This document shows, in pieces, positions 1 to 9,622 of a stretch of DNA of 64,000 bases. The notes below the pieces were generated by a model. The model had not been told where the DNA came from and ran no database searches. It saw only the letters and a program-made list of their open reading frames with translations. This DNA is from Desulfuromonas sp. (GTDB taxonomy: Bacteria; Desulfobacterota; Desulfuromonadia; Desulfuromonadales; UBA2294), in NCBI GenBank assembly GCA_002869615.1, contig PKUH01000057.1:1-64000 (forward strand), given 5' to 3'. Positions within the stretch are counted from its first letter, which is position 1; each line of letters starts with the position of its first letter. Both the position numbers and the translations under genes were made by a program.

Positions 1-35
1 ACAAAAAAGCCCCCTGCAAGGGAGCGGTTTCTTTG

Positions 36-69
36 GTTCGTTTCTTTATCGCTCAATAAAGAAATGAAC
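36..69. other. Intergenic hairpin
   Basis: A long inverted repeat: positions 36-49 pair almost perfectly (one wobble) with 56-69 around a 6-base loop. It has no U-run on either side that would make it a clear terminator. The gene it serves may lie before the window. Function unknown. Confidence 0.4.
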
Positions 70-129
70 CCGGCTGCCGGGCCGGGACCCGGCGGTTCTC
101 ATGACTTCTGTCTTCTGCCTTCAGGTCAG

Positions 130-161
130 GGGACACTACCCTCAACTTCGGGCAGTGTCCC
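130..161. repeat. REP-like palindrome
   Basis: An 8-bp stem, GGGACACT (130-137) with AGTGTCCC (154-161), closes a 16-base loop. The GGGGAC...GTCCC ends resemble two further palindromes near 57.0 and 59.1 kb, so this may be a member of a dispersed REP-like family. No transposase is seen here. The rest of 1-235 holds no convincing gene. Confidence 0.4.
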
Positions 162-235
162 TATCCAAAAGTGTTCCTCTGAATGGCGATGTGCCCGGCC
201 GCAACCGCACACATATTCCTCGCCACTGAACAAAC

Positions 236-1237
236 CTAAAACGGCGGAAATGTCGAAAAAATGAATGCCAGCGTCAGCGTCCCGACAATACACAACGCCA
301 GGTAAAGAAAAAGCACCCTCTTCTTAAACATCGAGATGAAGATCGCCATGACCGGAAGGGCGGTGACCGGGCCGCCGACCAGCATGGCGATGCCCGGCCC
401 CTTGGCCAGAGGAATCAGTTGCCCCGGATCCGGCAGATAGAAGCCGAAAAGGATCGAGGCAGCCGTAACTTGCGGCAAGTGCAACGGCACCGTTGCAAAC
501 ATGATGATCGCTGTTTCAACCATGCCTCCGGTTTTGAGCAGCGTCGTCAGCTGATTGATATCCCAGTACTTTACAATCAGGAAATGCGCCACAACCTCAA
601 CCACCAGACCGATCAGGACAAACTTTCCGATCTTGAGTGAACCTTCCCAGAACCGGGCCAGGAAGACAAGGAACTTATTATGGGTGCAACGATTGACCCG
701 ATGCGACAACTGCTTTCCGCATTCGCAACGCAACTCTTCCACCGGGTAATCCGGATCGTGGAAATCACCTTTTGGCAATTTCTTCCGGAAAATATTCTCT
801 TCGTCAAAACCGTAGCGTCGCAGAAACAGGGTCACCGCCCCGCCAAAAAGGCCGAGAGAAACAGCACAGACGACAACCAGAGTCGCCCAGGAAGCACCGA
901 GCATTCCCGAAAGCATCGAGTAAGAGGCCGGACTCATCAATGGCGAGGTTATCAGCAGGGCCATGGCCGGTGCGAGCGGAAGTCCGGCCAGCAGTAGCGA
1001 GATGACCAGCGGCAGGGTTGCACAGGCGCAGAGCGGGCTGGCGACCCCGAGTACCGTTGCCGCGACAATTGAAAAAGAGCCGAAACGGGTCAGGGCATGG
1101 CGAATCTTGACGTGCCATTTGAAGGTACGAATGATCGCTTCAAACAGCACACCCACCACCAGATAAGGCAGAATGTAGAGAGCCTCGTCTCCAATTTTCG
1201 TGAGCAGTTCAAGCGAAGTGGCACCAAAGCCTTCCAT
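236..1237 (-). CDS. UPF0718/DUF318-type membrane permease (ArsP / SO_0444-like)
   Basis: A 333-residue integral membrane protein with about eight hydrophobic segments in two blocks. Between them is a hydrophilic, cysteine-containing loop near residues 165-190 (CECGKQ, RCTHN). The first block carries the PLCACATLPL motif, matching the cysteine-bearing motif of the DUF318 permease family. That family includes ArsP, which exports trivalent organoarsenicals, and SO_0444-type Cu/Zn efflux proteins. The substrate cannot be read from sequence; the cysteine-rich loop suggests a soft metal or metalloid. The ATG at 1237 follows an AAAGGG-type ribosome site. The gene stands alone, divergent from the methyltransferase. 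Intergenic 1238-1471 shows nothing I can name. Confidence 0.75.
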   Translation of the reverse strand: MEGFGATSLELLTKIGDEALYILPYLVVGVLFEAIIRTFKWHVKIRHALTRFGSFSIVAATVLGVASPLCACATLPLVISLLLAGLPLAPAMALLITSPLMSPASYSMLSGMLGASWATLVVVCAVSLGLFGGAVTLFLRRYGFDEENIFRKKLPKGDFHDPDYPVEELRCECGKQLSHRVNRCTHNKFLVFLARFWEGSLKIGKFVLIGLVVEVVAHFLIVKYWDINQLTTLLKTGGMVETAIIMFATVPLHLPQVTAASILFGFYLPDPGQLIPLAKGPGIAMLVGGPVTALPVMAIFISMFKKRVLFLYLALCIVGTLTLAFIFSTFPPF

Positions 1238-1471
1238 AGGGCAACCCTTTACAATTAATACGTTAACTTTTTGTCAGCCCGTGAGTCGGCCTGACAGCTT
1301 CCCGCCCTTTGGGACCGGAAAAGAGCGCTGTTTCCAGACATCGCAGTTATTCTTCCGGTAACTGAGCAAAAGCCGTTCCACTTTCAGGAAATGCTCTCTT
1401 ACCGCAGGAGTATTATCAGTGCAAGCTTTTTTCTCAGCGGATGGTATAATTCGACTTGATGGAGATCGCTT

Positions 1472-2272
1472 ATGCCAAAGACAATAAAAGATCGTGTCAT
1501 TGAACATTTCGGAAAAGCAGCTGACGGTTATATTCTCGACAAGGGATTTGCCTCCGGCCCTGACCTCGAAGAAGCCGTTCGTCTACTGAAACCGACCCAG
1601 GAAGACATCGTGCTCGATGTCGCGACCGGCGGCGGCCACACTGCCCTGTTCTTTTCACCGCTGGTTCGGAATGTCGTTGCCTCTGACCTGACCATGCAGA
1701 TGTTGAAAAAGGCGCAGGAACATATCAGCGAGGAAGGTGGAGTTGAGAACGTGACCTTCCGGGAGGCGGACGCCGAGGACCTGCCCTTCCCGTCCGGTTC
1801 ATTTACGATCCTGACCTGCCGCATCGCACCACACCATTTCCCCGATGTGCCCCGTTCATTGCAGGAGTTTCATCGGGTTCTGCGGCGCCGGGTCGGCCGG
1901 ATGGTCATTATCGACACCCTGCTGCCGGAAGATCCGGAGATCGCCGAATTCTACCAGAACATGGAAAAGATGCGTGACCCGACCCATATCCGGGCGTTCA
2001 CCGAAAAGGAGTGGCGCCAGATGATCGAATCAGCTGGATTTGAGGTGCAAAAAACCGTTATCTTCAAAAAAACTCATGATTTCAAATCATGGGCCAGACG
2101 GGCCGGACTCCAGGGGAAGCATTTCGACCAGCTCAATCAGTATTTTATCGACGCACCGGAAAAGGTTCAGAATTACTTCAAGATCGAAACCTTCGCCGGT
2201 GATGTTGAATCCTATACCGACAAAAAGCTTCTTATCTATGCAACCAGGATCGATACCCGCCGCGACACCTGA
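1472..2272 (+). CDS. SAM-dependent methyltransferase (class I, UbiE/Methyltransf_11 type)
   Basis: A 266-residue soluble protein with a Rossmann methyltransferase core. The SAM-binding motif I is VLDVATGGGHTA near residues 47-58, motif II contains ASDLT, and the later acidic DAEDLPFPSGSF segment is typical of UbiE/MenG relatives. It lacks features that would fix the substrate, so I do not call it ubiE. It stands alone between a divergent permease and the convergent citrate synthase gene, with a shared terminator after it. ATG at 1472 follows a GGAGA-like site. Confidence 0.75.
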   Translation: MPKTIKDRVIEHFGKAADGYILDKGFASGPDLEEAVRLLKPTQEDIVLDVATGGGHTALFFSPLVRNVVASDLTMQMLKKAQEHISEEGGVENVTFREADAEDLPFPSGSFTILTCRIAPHHFPDVPRSLQEFHRVLRRRVGRMVIIDTLLPEDPEIAEFYQNMEKMRDPTHIRAFTEKEWRQMIESAGFEVQKTVIFKKTHDFKSWARRAGLQGKHFDQLNQYFIDAPEKVQNYFKIETFAGDVESYTDKKLLIYATRIDTRRDT

Positions 2273-2290
2273 CTCAAGATAAAATTTTGG

Positions 2291-2323
2291 CAAAAAAAAA
2301 CGGGGTGCCATTGGCACCCCGTT
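2291..2323 (-). terminator. Terminator of gltA, usable from both sides
   Basis: An 11-bp GC-rich stem (2299-2309 with 2313-2323) and 3-base loop. It is followed, in the minus direction, by a run of nine U. It lies between the convergent methyltransferase and citrate synthase genes. Confidence 0.9.
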
Positions 2324-2344
2324 CTCTATTGTTTTGCAGATATC

Positions 2345-3658
2345 TTACTTGATACCGGCAGCATCTTCCAGCATCGCGGTGGTCAGCGACTTCGGACGCT
2401 CGATGCCATAACCGAGGGCACGGTCCCAAGTGATATTGGCGAGGCAGCCGAGAGCACGACCGATACCGAACAGTACGGTGTAGAACTCGTACTGGGTCAC
2501 ACCGTAGTACCACTGGATGACACCGGACTGGGCGTCAACATTCGGCCACGGGTTCTTCGCTTTACCATGCTCGGTCAGAACGCCCGGAGCAACTTCGAAG
2601 ATCATCCGGACCAGCTGGAACAGCGGGTAGTCCTTGAGACCTTCGGTCTTCATGCAGAACTCACGCTGCGAGGTGTAACGCGGGTCGGTCTTACGCAGAA
2701 CGGCGTGACCGTAACCCGGGATAACCTGGCCGCTGTTGAGAGTGTCCCACAGAGCTTCCTTGAGCTTCTCTTCGGTCGGGACTTCGCCACCGAGCTGATC
2801 CATGAAGTTCTGGGTCCAGCGGAGAACTTCCTCGTTTGCCAGGCCGTGCAGCGGACCGGCGAGACCGTTAAGGCCGGCGCTGTATGCATAATAGGCGTCA
2901 GACAGGGCCGAAGCAACCAGATGCGTGGTGTGGGCCGAAACGTTACCCGACTCGTGGTCGGAATGGAGGATGAAGTACATCCGGGAAACATCCTTGTAAT
3001 CATCGCTCTGGCCGATCATGTGGGCAAAGTTACCGCCCATGTCAAGGCTCGGGTCGGCAGCGATCTGATCACCATCACGATATTTCATGTTGTAGATGTA
3101 AGCACCGATCGGGCCGAGTTTGGCCATCATGTTGGTGCAATCTTCCAGCATATCTTCCCAGCAGGTCATCTTGTTGAACTTGCCGTCACGATAGTTCTGG
3201 GCAAAGACCGAATCACGCTGCATAGCCAGAACGGCAGAGGAGAACATTGCCATCGGGTGTGCATCTTTCGGCAGAGCATTGAGAACGTCAATGACATACT
3301 GCGGAATTTCAGAACGCTTCTTCCAGTCTTCAACAACCTCCAGGGTCTGCTCCATGGTCGGAACGTCGCCGGTCAGCAGCATGTACCAGAAGCCCTCTAC
3401 ATAGGGATACTCACTCCCCGGAACTTTCGGCAGGGCTTCGAACGTCTCGGGAATGGTCTTGCCACGGAAGCGGATACCTTCCATCGGATCAAGATAGGAA
3501 ATGTCGGTGACGAGACATTTGACGCCACGGGCACCACCGATAGCCTGACCAATCGTAACGTCACCAAGCTTGACGTCAGCAAATTCCTTAACCAGTTTGG
3601 TTGTCCGCGGACGATGCTCATCAATTTTCTTGCGCAGAGTTTCCTTTAAAGTCGACAT
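2345..3658 (-). CDS. gltA: Citrate synthase, eukaryote-type
   Basis: A 437-residue enzyme condensing acetyl-CoA and oxaloacetate to citrate, the entry to the TCA cycle. Catalytic landmarks are visible: a His in HSDHESGN, the second His in GYGHAVLRKTDPR, and an Asp in the NVDAQSG region. The N-terminal helical extension and the PGYGHAVLRKTDPRY block resemble mitochondrial citrate synthases rather than the hexameric E. coli type. Citrate synthases of this kind are known from Geobacteraceae, where the cycle oxidises acetate. The gene has a strong ribosome site (GGAGAG) before ATG 3658 and its own terminator, so it is probably monocistronic. Confidence 0.95.
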   Translation of the reverse strand: MSTLKETLRKKIDEHRPRTTKLVKEFADVKLGDVTIGQAIGGARGVKCLVTDISYLDPMEGIRFRGKTIPETFEALPKVPGSEYPYVEGFWYMLLTGDVPTMEQTLEVVEDWKKRSEIPQYVIDVLNALPKDAHPMAMFSSAVLAMQRDSVFAQNYRDGKFNKMTCWEDMLEDCTNMMAKLGPIGAYIYNMKYRDGDQIAADPSLDMGGNFAHMIGQSDDYKDVSRMYFILHSDHESGNVSAHTTHLVASALSDAYYAYSAGLNGLAGPLHGLANEEVLRWTQNFMDQLGGEVPTEEKLKEALWDTLNSGQVIPGYGHAVLRKTDPRYTSQREFCMKTEGLKDYPLFQLVRMIFEVAPGVLTEHGKAKNPWPNVDAQSGVIQWYYGVTQYEFYTVLFGIGRALGCLANITWDRALGYGIERPKSLTTAMLEDAAGIK

Positions 3659-3881
3659 ACATTCTCTCCTTTAGCATTAAGTGGCGGCAGGCAGCACCGC
3701 CCAAAGTGAAAAAACAGGCCGTCAAACGACAGAAATAAAATGCCGTCCCCGGCAAAAAGAACAAAAAAAACGACCAAAAAGCTATATTTTACAGAAATTT
3801 AGGAAGGCCCGCAGGCATATTAATCAACCCTAATTAACCTTGTATGGTCACAATTTCCAAATATTGTTCTAGCAAGTCGAC

Positions 3882-3910
3882 TGAACATTGTAAAGCGCAT
3901 TTTGTATACA
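3882..3910 (+). promoter_or_regulatory. Candidate sigma-70 promoter for dusB operon
   Basis: TGAACA (3882-3887) and TATACA (3905-3910) are separated by 17 bases, with predicted start near 3917. Each box matches consensus at four of six positions, so this is only plausible. The whole gap 3659-4021 between divergent gltA and dusB is AT-rich and has no gene. I could not settle a gltA promoter in it. Confidence 0.4.
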
Positions 3911-4021
3911 GTATCCAGTTAGGATGCTCCGGCAAAGTTCCTGATGCGTATCCGCTCTTTTCTCTCTAGGCAAACTCCGGAGCCCGTGCTAAAATGCCCA
4001 AAATTTGTGCAGACAAGGCTT

Positions 4022-4993
4022 ATGTTTATAGGTCCACTCGAACTAAAAAACCGTGTCATCCTCGCACCAATGGCCGGGATCACTGATCTACCCTACCGGC
4101 TTTTGATGAAGCAGTTCGGAGCCGGACTTGTTTTCAGTGAAATGGTCAGTGCCAAGGGGTTGACTTATGCGGGAAAAAGAACCAGTGAACTCCTGCAGAG
4201 CCGGCCGGAGGAGCGACCACTCGGCATCCAGCTGTTCGGCAGCGAACCGGAAACGCTGGCGACCGCCGCCAGACTGGCAGAACCATACGGCGACCTTCTC
4301 GATATCAATATGGGTTGCCCGGTCAACAAGGTTGTCAAGGACGGTTCCGGCAGCGCCCTGATGAAGAGTCCGGCGATAATTGCCCGGATGATCGCGTCAG
4401 TCAGAGCGACAACCGACTTGCCGCTGACGGTCAAAATCCGGTCGGGATGGGACCATCACAGCAGAAATTTTCTCGAGGTCGGTCGAATCGCCGAAAATGA
4501 AGGAGCCGATGCGATAACGCTCCACCCGCGACCGCGCAGCCAGGGGTTCGGTGGCGAAGCCGCCTGGGAGGAAATTGGCGAGCTCAAAAAGGTTCTGTCG
4601 ATCCCGGTCATCGGCAGCGGCGATATTTTCACTCCCGGTGATGCCGACCGGATGATTAAACAGACCGGATGCGACGCGGTCATGATCGGCCGCGGCGGTT
4701 ACGGCAATCCATGGCTCGTTCGTGACAGTATCGCCCACATCGCCGGAACAGAGCCCCCTGCACCACCGGATCCGGATGAGCGCCTGGAAGTCGCCCGCAG
4801 GCACCACGATTTGCACATCGAGATTTACGGAGAGAAAAAAGCACTTCTCGAGATGCGCAAACATCTCTGCTGGTACGCACGCGGTCTGCCTGGTGCTGCA
4901 GCCTTTCGCGCGGCAATCAACAAGGCCGAATCGATTGACCGACAAAAAACATTGGTTGAGGAGTTTTTTACCGATAATGAGCCCCGACAGTAA
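4022..4993 (+). CDS. dusB: tRNA-dihydrouridine synthase B
   Basis: A 323-residue FMN enzyme that reduces uridines in the tRNA D-arm. It starts at the family-typical IGPLELKNRVILAPMAG, followed by NMGCPV with the catalytic Cys near residue 99. The phosphate-binding MIGRGGYGNPW follows further on. An in-frame ATG at 3944 would add 26 residues unlike the family, so I take 4022. The last 17 bases overlap the following histidine kinase, which suggests translational coupling. Linkage of dusB to ntrBC-like genes recalls the dusB-ntrBC arrangement of some alphaproteobacteria. Confidence 0.9.
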   Translation: MFIGPLELKNRVILAPMAGITDLPYRLLMKQFGAGLVFSEMVSAKGLTYAGKRTSELLQSRPEERPLGIQLFGSEPETLATAARLAEPYGDLLDINMGCPVNKVVKDGSGSALMKSPAIIARMIASVRATTDLPLTVKIRSGWDHHSRNFLEVGRIAENEGADAITLHPRPRSQGFGGEAAWEEIGELKKVLSIPVIGSGDIFTPGDADRMIKQTGCDAVMIGRGGYGNPWLVRDSIAHIAGTEPPAPPDPDERLEVARRHHDLHIEIYGEKKALLEMRKHLCWYARGLPGAAAFRAAINKAESIDRQKTLVEEFFTDNEPRQ

Positions 4994-6086
4994 GCAGACA
5001 GAACAACAGATATATTCACGGGTTCTCGACAACCTCGATCGTGCCGTCATAGCGATCGACCAGCAGGGGCACATCATTCTGTTCAATCCAACGGCCCAGT
5101 CCTACACCGGACTCTCCGAGAAACAGAGTCTCGGGCGCAATTTCGAAAATCTCTTTGCCGGGCAGGACAGCATCATCGCACTGGTTCGTCAGACCCTTGC
5201 CGAAGGGCGCTCAATATCGGATGACGAAAACATCTACCTCAGCCGGGCCTCCTCTCCCGATATCCCGATCAGCGTTACCGTCTCGCCGATTTTCGGTAGT
5301 AGCAGCGATCAGGAGGGAGCCGTTATGATTATCCGTGATCTCAGCCGGGTCCGCGAACTGGAAGAGGCGCTGCGGCATGCTGATCGGCTGTCGATGCTCG
5401 GCACCCTCGCTGCCGGTCTGGCTCACGAAATCAAGAATCCGCTCGGCGGTATTCGCGGTGCCGCTCAACTGCTGGAGATGGAACTTGATGAGGATTCTTC
5501 ACTGGGCGAATACACAACGGTCATGATCAAGGAGGTCGAGCGGGTCAATGGTATTATCGAGGAGTTGATGGATCTCTCCCATCCCCGGCCACCGGCAATG
5601 AGCAACGTCAATCTGGCCCAGATGATTGATGATATCGTTCTCCTGCAGCAGGAAGCGCACCGCGAACAAAACATCCGTTTCACCCTTGAACTCGACCCTA
5701 GCATCCCACCGATCCGCGGTGACGAAGCGCTGTTGACCCGGCTCTTTCTGAACCTGATCAAGAACGCAGCCGAAGCGGTCCCGCACGATGGCCACATAAA
5801 GATCAGCTGCAAAATTGCATCGGATTATCATGTCCACAATCCCGGCCGAAAACCGGTCCCGTGGATTGTTGTGAAAATTACCGATAACGGCCCCGGCATC
5901 TCGGCGACCGACCGGGAAAGGATCTTTACACCGTTCTACACGACCAAGCAGAACGGAAGCGGACTCGGCCTGGCGACCTGCCAGAAAATTGTCGGGAGTC
6001 ACCAGGGTTTTATCAGTGTCAAAAGCAAGCCGAACGAAGGGACAACCTTTCGGGTTTCGCTTCCGTTTATTCGGCAAAGTTCATAA
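4977..6086 (+). CDS. NtrB-like PAS histidine kinase
   Basis: A 369-residue cytoplasmic kinase with no membrane segment. An N-terminal PAS domain (about 15-125) is followed by the HisKA H-box AHEIKNPLGG with His150. The HATPase domain carries NLIKNAAEA, DNGPGI and GSGLGLA. This is the NtrB/GlnL-type layout. The ATG at 4977 lies inside dusB in another frame; longer upstream readings only shadow dusB. It is followed 50 bases later by an NtrC-type regulator, its likely partner. The signal may be nitrogen status but is not proven, as no glnA or PII gene is nearby. Confidence 0.88.
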   Translation: MSPDSKQTEQQIYSRVLDNLDRAVIAIDQQGHIILFNPTAQSYTGLSEKQSLGRNFENLFAGQDSIIALVRQTLAEGRSISDDENIYLSRASSPDIPISVTVSPIFGSSSDQEGAVMIIRDLSRVRELEEALRHADRLSMLGTLAAGLAHEIKNPLGGIRGAAQLLEMELDEDSSLGEYTTVMIKEVERVNGIIEELMDLSHPRPPAMSNVNLAQMIDDIVLLQQEAHREQNIRFTLELDPSIPPIRGDEALLTRLFLNLIKNAAEAVPHDGHIKISCKIASDYHVHNPGRKPVPWIVVKITDNGPGISATDRERIFTPFYTTKQNGSGLGLATCQKIVGSHQGFISVKSKPNEGTTFRVSLPFIRQSS

Positions 6087-6136
6087 TAACCGGTTTTCTG
6101 TGGAACTAATAAAGTAGAGAGCAGAGGATTTAACCT

Positions 6137-7570
6137 ATGTCGATACACCGAATTCTTGTCGCAGATGATGAAGAAAGTATTCGTTGGGTTCTGTCAAAAA
6201 CCCTGAACAAAAAGGGGTTCCAGGTCGACCTGGCTGAATCAGGGGATGAAGCGCAGAAGCTGTTCAAGCAGAATGATTATGACCTGGCGATTCTCGACAT
6301 CAAAATGCCGGGCGTGACCGGCCTCGAACTGCTCCGCAGATTTCGGGAGAGCAGACCTGACACGATGGTCGTCATCATGACCGCGGAATCATCGATGGAA
6401 AACGCGGTTGAAGCGATGAAATCCGGTGCCTACGACTACATTACCAAGCCTTTCGACCTGAATGCCATCGATGCGGTTGTTTTGAAGGCACAAAAGGCTT
6501 CCGATGTCAGCGAAGAGGTCCATCGCCTCAAGTCGGAGCTTCAGGGTCAGTACCAGCTCGATCGCAGCATTATCGGCAACAGCCAGGATATGCAGAATGT
6601 CTACAAGATTGTCGGCAAAACTGCACCCTCCGACATTACCGTTCTGATTACGGGTGAGTCGGGAACCGGCAAGGAACTGGTCGCCCGGGCTATCCATTAC
6701 AATAGCCCGCGTCTCGGCAAACCCTTTATCGCTCTGAACTGTGCAGCAATACCGCGCGAACTTCTCGAAAGCGAGCTCTTTGGACACGAAAAAGGTGCAT
6801 TTACCGATGCCAAGGAACGGCGTGCCGGAAAATTCGAGCAGGCGCACGGCGGCACCCTGTTCCTTGACGAAATCGGCGACATGCCGCTTGAGCTGCAGGC
6901 CAAGCTTTTGCGCGTACTGCAGGAGAAGGAAATTACCCGAACCGGCGGCAACTCGACCCTGTCGGTCGATGTCAGGATTATTGCCGCAACCAACCAGGAT
7001 CTTGAAGAGAAGGTTCGGAGCAAAGCCTTTCGGGAAGATCTCTATTATCGGCTCAATGTCGTACCGATCCCCCTGCCACCGCTCCGGGATCGCAAGGACG
7101 ACATCCCGCTTCTGATCGATTTCTTTATCGGTCACGCCAACGAAGAGCTCGACACCGACATCAGCGGCTGCACCGAAGAAGCGCTTAACCTCCTGGTCAG
7201 TTACGACTGGCCCGGCAATATCCGGCAACTGGAAAATGCTATCCGCCGGGCGGTGCTGCTCTCATCGGACAGCGCCCTGACCCCGGAGGACTTCCCCGAC
7301 ATGACCGGCGATGTTTCCGGCCGCGAAAGTGACTCCTCCCTTGAGAACCTGATCGCCGGCAAGCTTCACAGCTCGCTCGCCCAGATGGATGTCAACGAAC
7401 TTGATGATCTCTACGAAATGGTTCTCTACCAGATGGAACGACCGCTGATCCGGATCATTCTCGAGAAAACCCGTGGCAATCAGGTCAGAACAGCCGAAAT
7501 CCTCGGTATCAACCGCAACACCTTGCGCAAGAAAATCCAGACGCTCGGAATCGACATCAGAAAAAGCTGA
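6137..7570 (+). CDS. NtrC-family sigma-54 activator with GAFTDA loop
   Basis: A 477-residue response regulator. Receiver domain 1-120 has phospho-acceptor Asp54 (AILDIKMPG) and a KPF lysine. The AAA+ domain has Walker A GESGTGKE near 173 and Walker B-type FLDEIGDM. The C-terminal Fis-type helix-turn-helix is near 440-475. The sigma-54 contact loop reads GAFTDA (220-225) instead of GAFTGA, a minority variant. It probably receives phosphate from the kinase just upstream and activates sigma-54 promoters. One such promoter is seen in this window at 27.3 kb, but no link is shown. The next kinase gene starts 12 bases downstream. Confidence 0.9.
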   Translation: MSIHRILVADDEESIRWVLSKTLNKKGFQVDLAESGDEAQKLFKQNDYDLAILDIKMPGVTGLELLRRFRESRPDTMVVIMTAESSMENAVEAMKSGAYDYITKPFDLNAIDAVVLKAQKASDVSEEVHRLKSELQGQYQLDRSIIGNSQDMQNVYKIVGKTAPSDITVLITGESGTGKELVARAIHYNSPRLGKPFIALNCAAIPRELLESELFGHEKGAFTDAKERRAGKFEQAHGGTLFLDEIGDMPLELQAKLLRVLQEKEITRTGGNSTLSVDVRIIAATNQDLEEKVRSKAFREDLYYRLNVVPIPLPPLRDRKDDIPLLIDFFIGHANEELDTDISGCTEEALNLLVSYDWPGNIRQLENAIRRAVLLSSDSALTPEDFPDMTGDVSGRESDSSLENLIAGKLHSSLAQMDVNELDDLYEMVLYQMERPLIRIILEKTRGNQVRTAEILGINRNTLRKKIQTLGIDIRKS

Positions 7571-7582
7571 CAAGGTAAGTCG

Positions 7583-9622
7583 ATGGGTCTGCTCCAGAAA
7601 TATTTATCAACGGCTCCGTTGAACAAAAAGCTGACGACCATCATCATGGCAATCAGCCTGATCGTTCTCCTTCTTGCCTCCGGCACGTTTATCATGTCAG
7701 AGCTTTTGACCTATCAACAGAATACTGTCAACCGCTACCTTTCCGTGACCGGAGTAATCGGCTCCAATCTTGAATCTGCGATCCTCCTTAAGCGAAAGTT
7801 TGTGATTGTCGAGACACTCTCTTCGCTGCAACAGGAACCGGAAGTCAACGCCGCATATGTCTTCTCGGAAAATGCCACCCCGCTCGGCCACTACCTGAAC
7901 AACAAGCCTTACGGGTATCAAAAAAACCATATTATCTCTCTCAACCGGGGCGAAGTTGCAGAAGTAATCGAAACGGGCCGCCCCCTGCACAGATTCAGTC
8001 AAGACCATTTCCTGCTGATCGCACCGGTCTTCGGCCACAACAACCCGGTTGGCGCGATTGCACTCCAGGCAAACCTCGGCCAGCTCTATAATTTCGTTTA
8101 CCAGTTCGTGGCCGCCACCTTTGTCGTTTTCATCCTGCTGGCAATACTTGCATTCATCCTCTCGTCACGGCTGCAGATGATCATATCAAGACCGATCAGG
8201 GAGCTGGCCGAAACCATCGAGAAGGTCTCTTCAGAAAAGGACTTCACAATCCGCGCCGAAAAACGGACGCAAGATGAAATCGGCGAGCTCATCGACGGCT
8301 TCAACCTGATGTTGAACCAGATTGAAAGCCGTGACAAGCAACTTGAAGAGCACAGAAACAACCTTGAAACACTTGTTAAACAGAGAACCCGTGAGCTGCA
8401 GAATACTAATACCGAACTTCAAGAGGTGATAAGGGAACTGAAACGGGCAAAAAGCGATGCAGAACAGGCGAATCAGGCCAAATCGCAGTTCCTGGCAAAA
8501 ATGAGTCACGAAATCAGGACCCCGATGATCGGGATCATGGGAATGGCGGAGCAACTGACAACCTCTTCGCTGGCGGAAGATGAAATGCGCCTCGCCATGA
8601 CCGTGCATCGTTCGGGAGAGACCCTGCTCAGTATTCTTGATGATGTGCTTGATTTTTCAAAAATTGAAGCCGGCAAACTTGAGCTTGAGGAGATCCCGTT
8701 CTCAATGCAGGACCTGTGCGATGATGTGATTGCAATTTTTACCGAACAGGCGCTGGAAAAGGGGATTAAACTGTCATGTCTGGTCGATCCGCAGTGCAAC
8801 GCTTTCTTTATGGGAGATCCGATAAGAATCAAACAGATCCTGCTCAACCTGGTCGGCAATGCGGTCAAGTTCACCAACGAAGGAGAAGTCGTGCTCACCG
8901 CAGGGTACGGTGGCGGTGATTCGAATCGGGCAATCTGGCTGGCAGTGAACGACACCGGCATCGGAATTCCGGAGAAAGCGCAGCAAGACATTTTCACCTC
9001 ATTTTCGCAGGCCGACAACTCGATGACCCGCAAGTATGGAGGGTCGGGACTCGGGCTCGCCATCGTTCGGCAACTGACTCACCTGATGGGCGGCAGCTGC
9101 GGCCTCCAGAGCTCCCCCGGGAAAGGGTCCACATTCTGGATCATTCTCGATCTGCCGATTGTCGAGCAAGAGAATCGGAGCAACAGGTCCGCCGCAACCC
9201 TCTCACAGACACCTGCTGCCCTCAATGCCGCCGATTCTGCCGGCAGCATCCTCCTTGTCGAAGATAATCCGACAACCCAGCAACTGCTGCAGCTGATTCT
9301 CAAAAAGACCGGCTTTCACCTTGACATCGCCGGCAACGGCAGTGAAGCGATTGAGTCGATAAAGGAAAACCAATACGACCTGATTTTAATGGACTGCTAA
9401 ATGCCCGAGATGGACGGTTTCGAAGCAACACGGGCCTTGCGCAACAGCAACTGCCAGACACCGGTCATTGCCCTGACCGCCCATGTCCGCAAGGAAGACA
9501 TGAACCGTTGCCTCGAAGCTGGCATGAATGACTGTCTCAGCAAACCATTCCGGCAACAACAGCTGCTTGAGATGATGGGCAAGTGGTTGCCGCAGCAGAT
9601 CGAAAGCAACCATGACGGGTAA
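7583..9622 (+). pseudogene. Hybrid sensor histidine kinase, receiver domain split by in-frame UAA
   Basis: The first 605 codons encode a membrane kinase. They comprise TM1 (about 15-40), an extracytoplasmic sensor (40-165), TM2 (165-190), HAMP, a coiled coil, HisKA with His309 in MSHEIRTPM, HATPase (GSGLGLAIV), and the first half of a receiver ending DLILMDC. Codon 606 is TAA (9398-9400). The same frame then continues as MPEMDGFEATRALR to 9622, with the receiver's ALTAH threonine and LSKPF lysine. The usual motif is LILMDCQMPEMDG, so one C-to-T change (CAA to TAA) explains the stop. ATG follows the stop at once, so re-initiation could make the receiver half separately. Mutation, sequencing error or readthrough are all possible. 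Confidence 0.85.

Noticed and set aside
64-264. 66-codon plus-strand frame at the window start
   Set aside because: Covers a palindrome, has no ribosome site, runs into the permease gene and shows no domain.
2567-3649. Long plus-strand frame of 360 codons opposite citrate synthase
   Set aside because: It is the antisense shadow of a highly conserved gene; no family features or ribosome site.
9398-9400. Selenocysteine decoding in the hybrid kinase
   Set aside because: The codon is UAA and the expected residue is Gln, one base away; no hairpin of SECIS type was seen.
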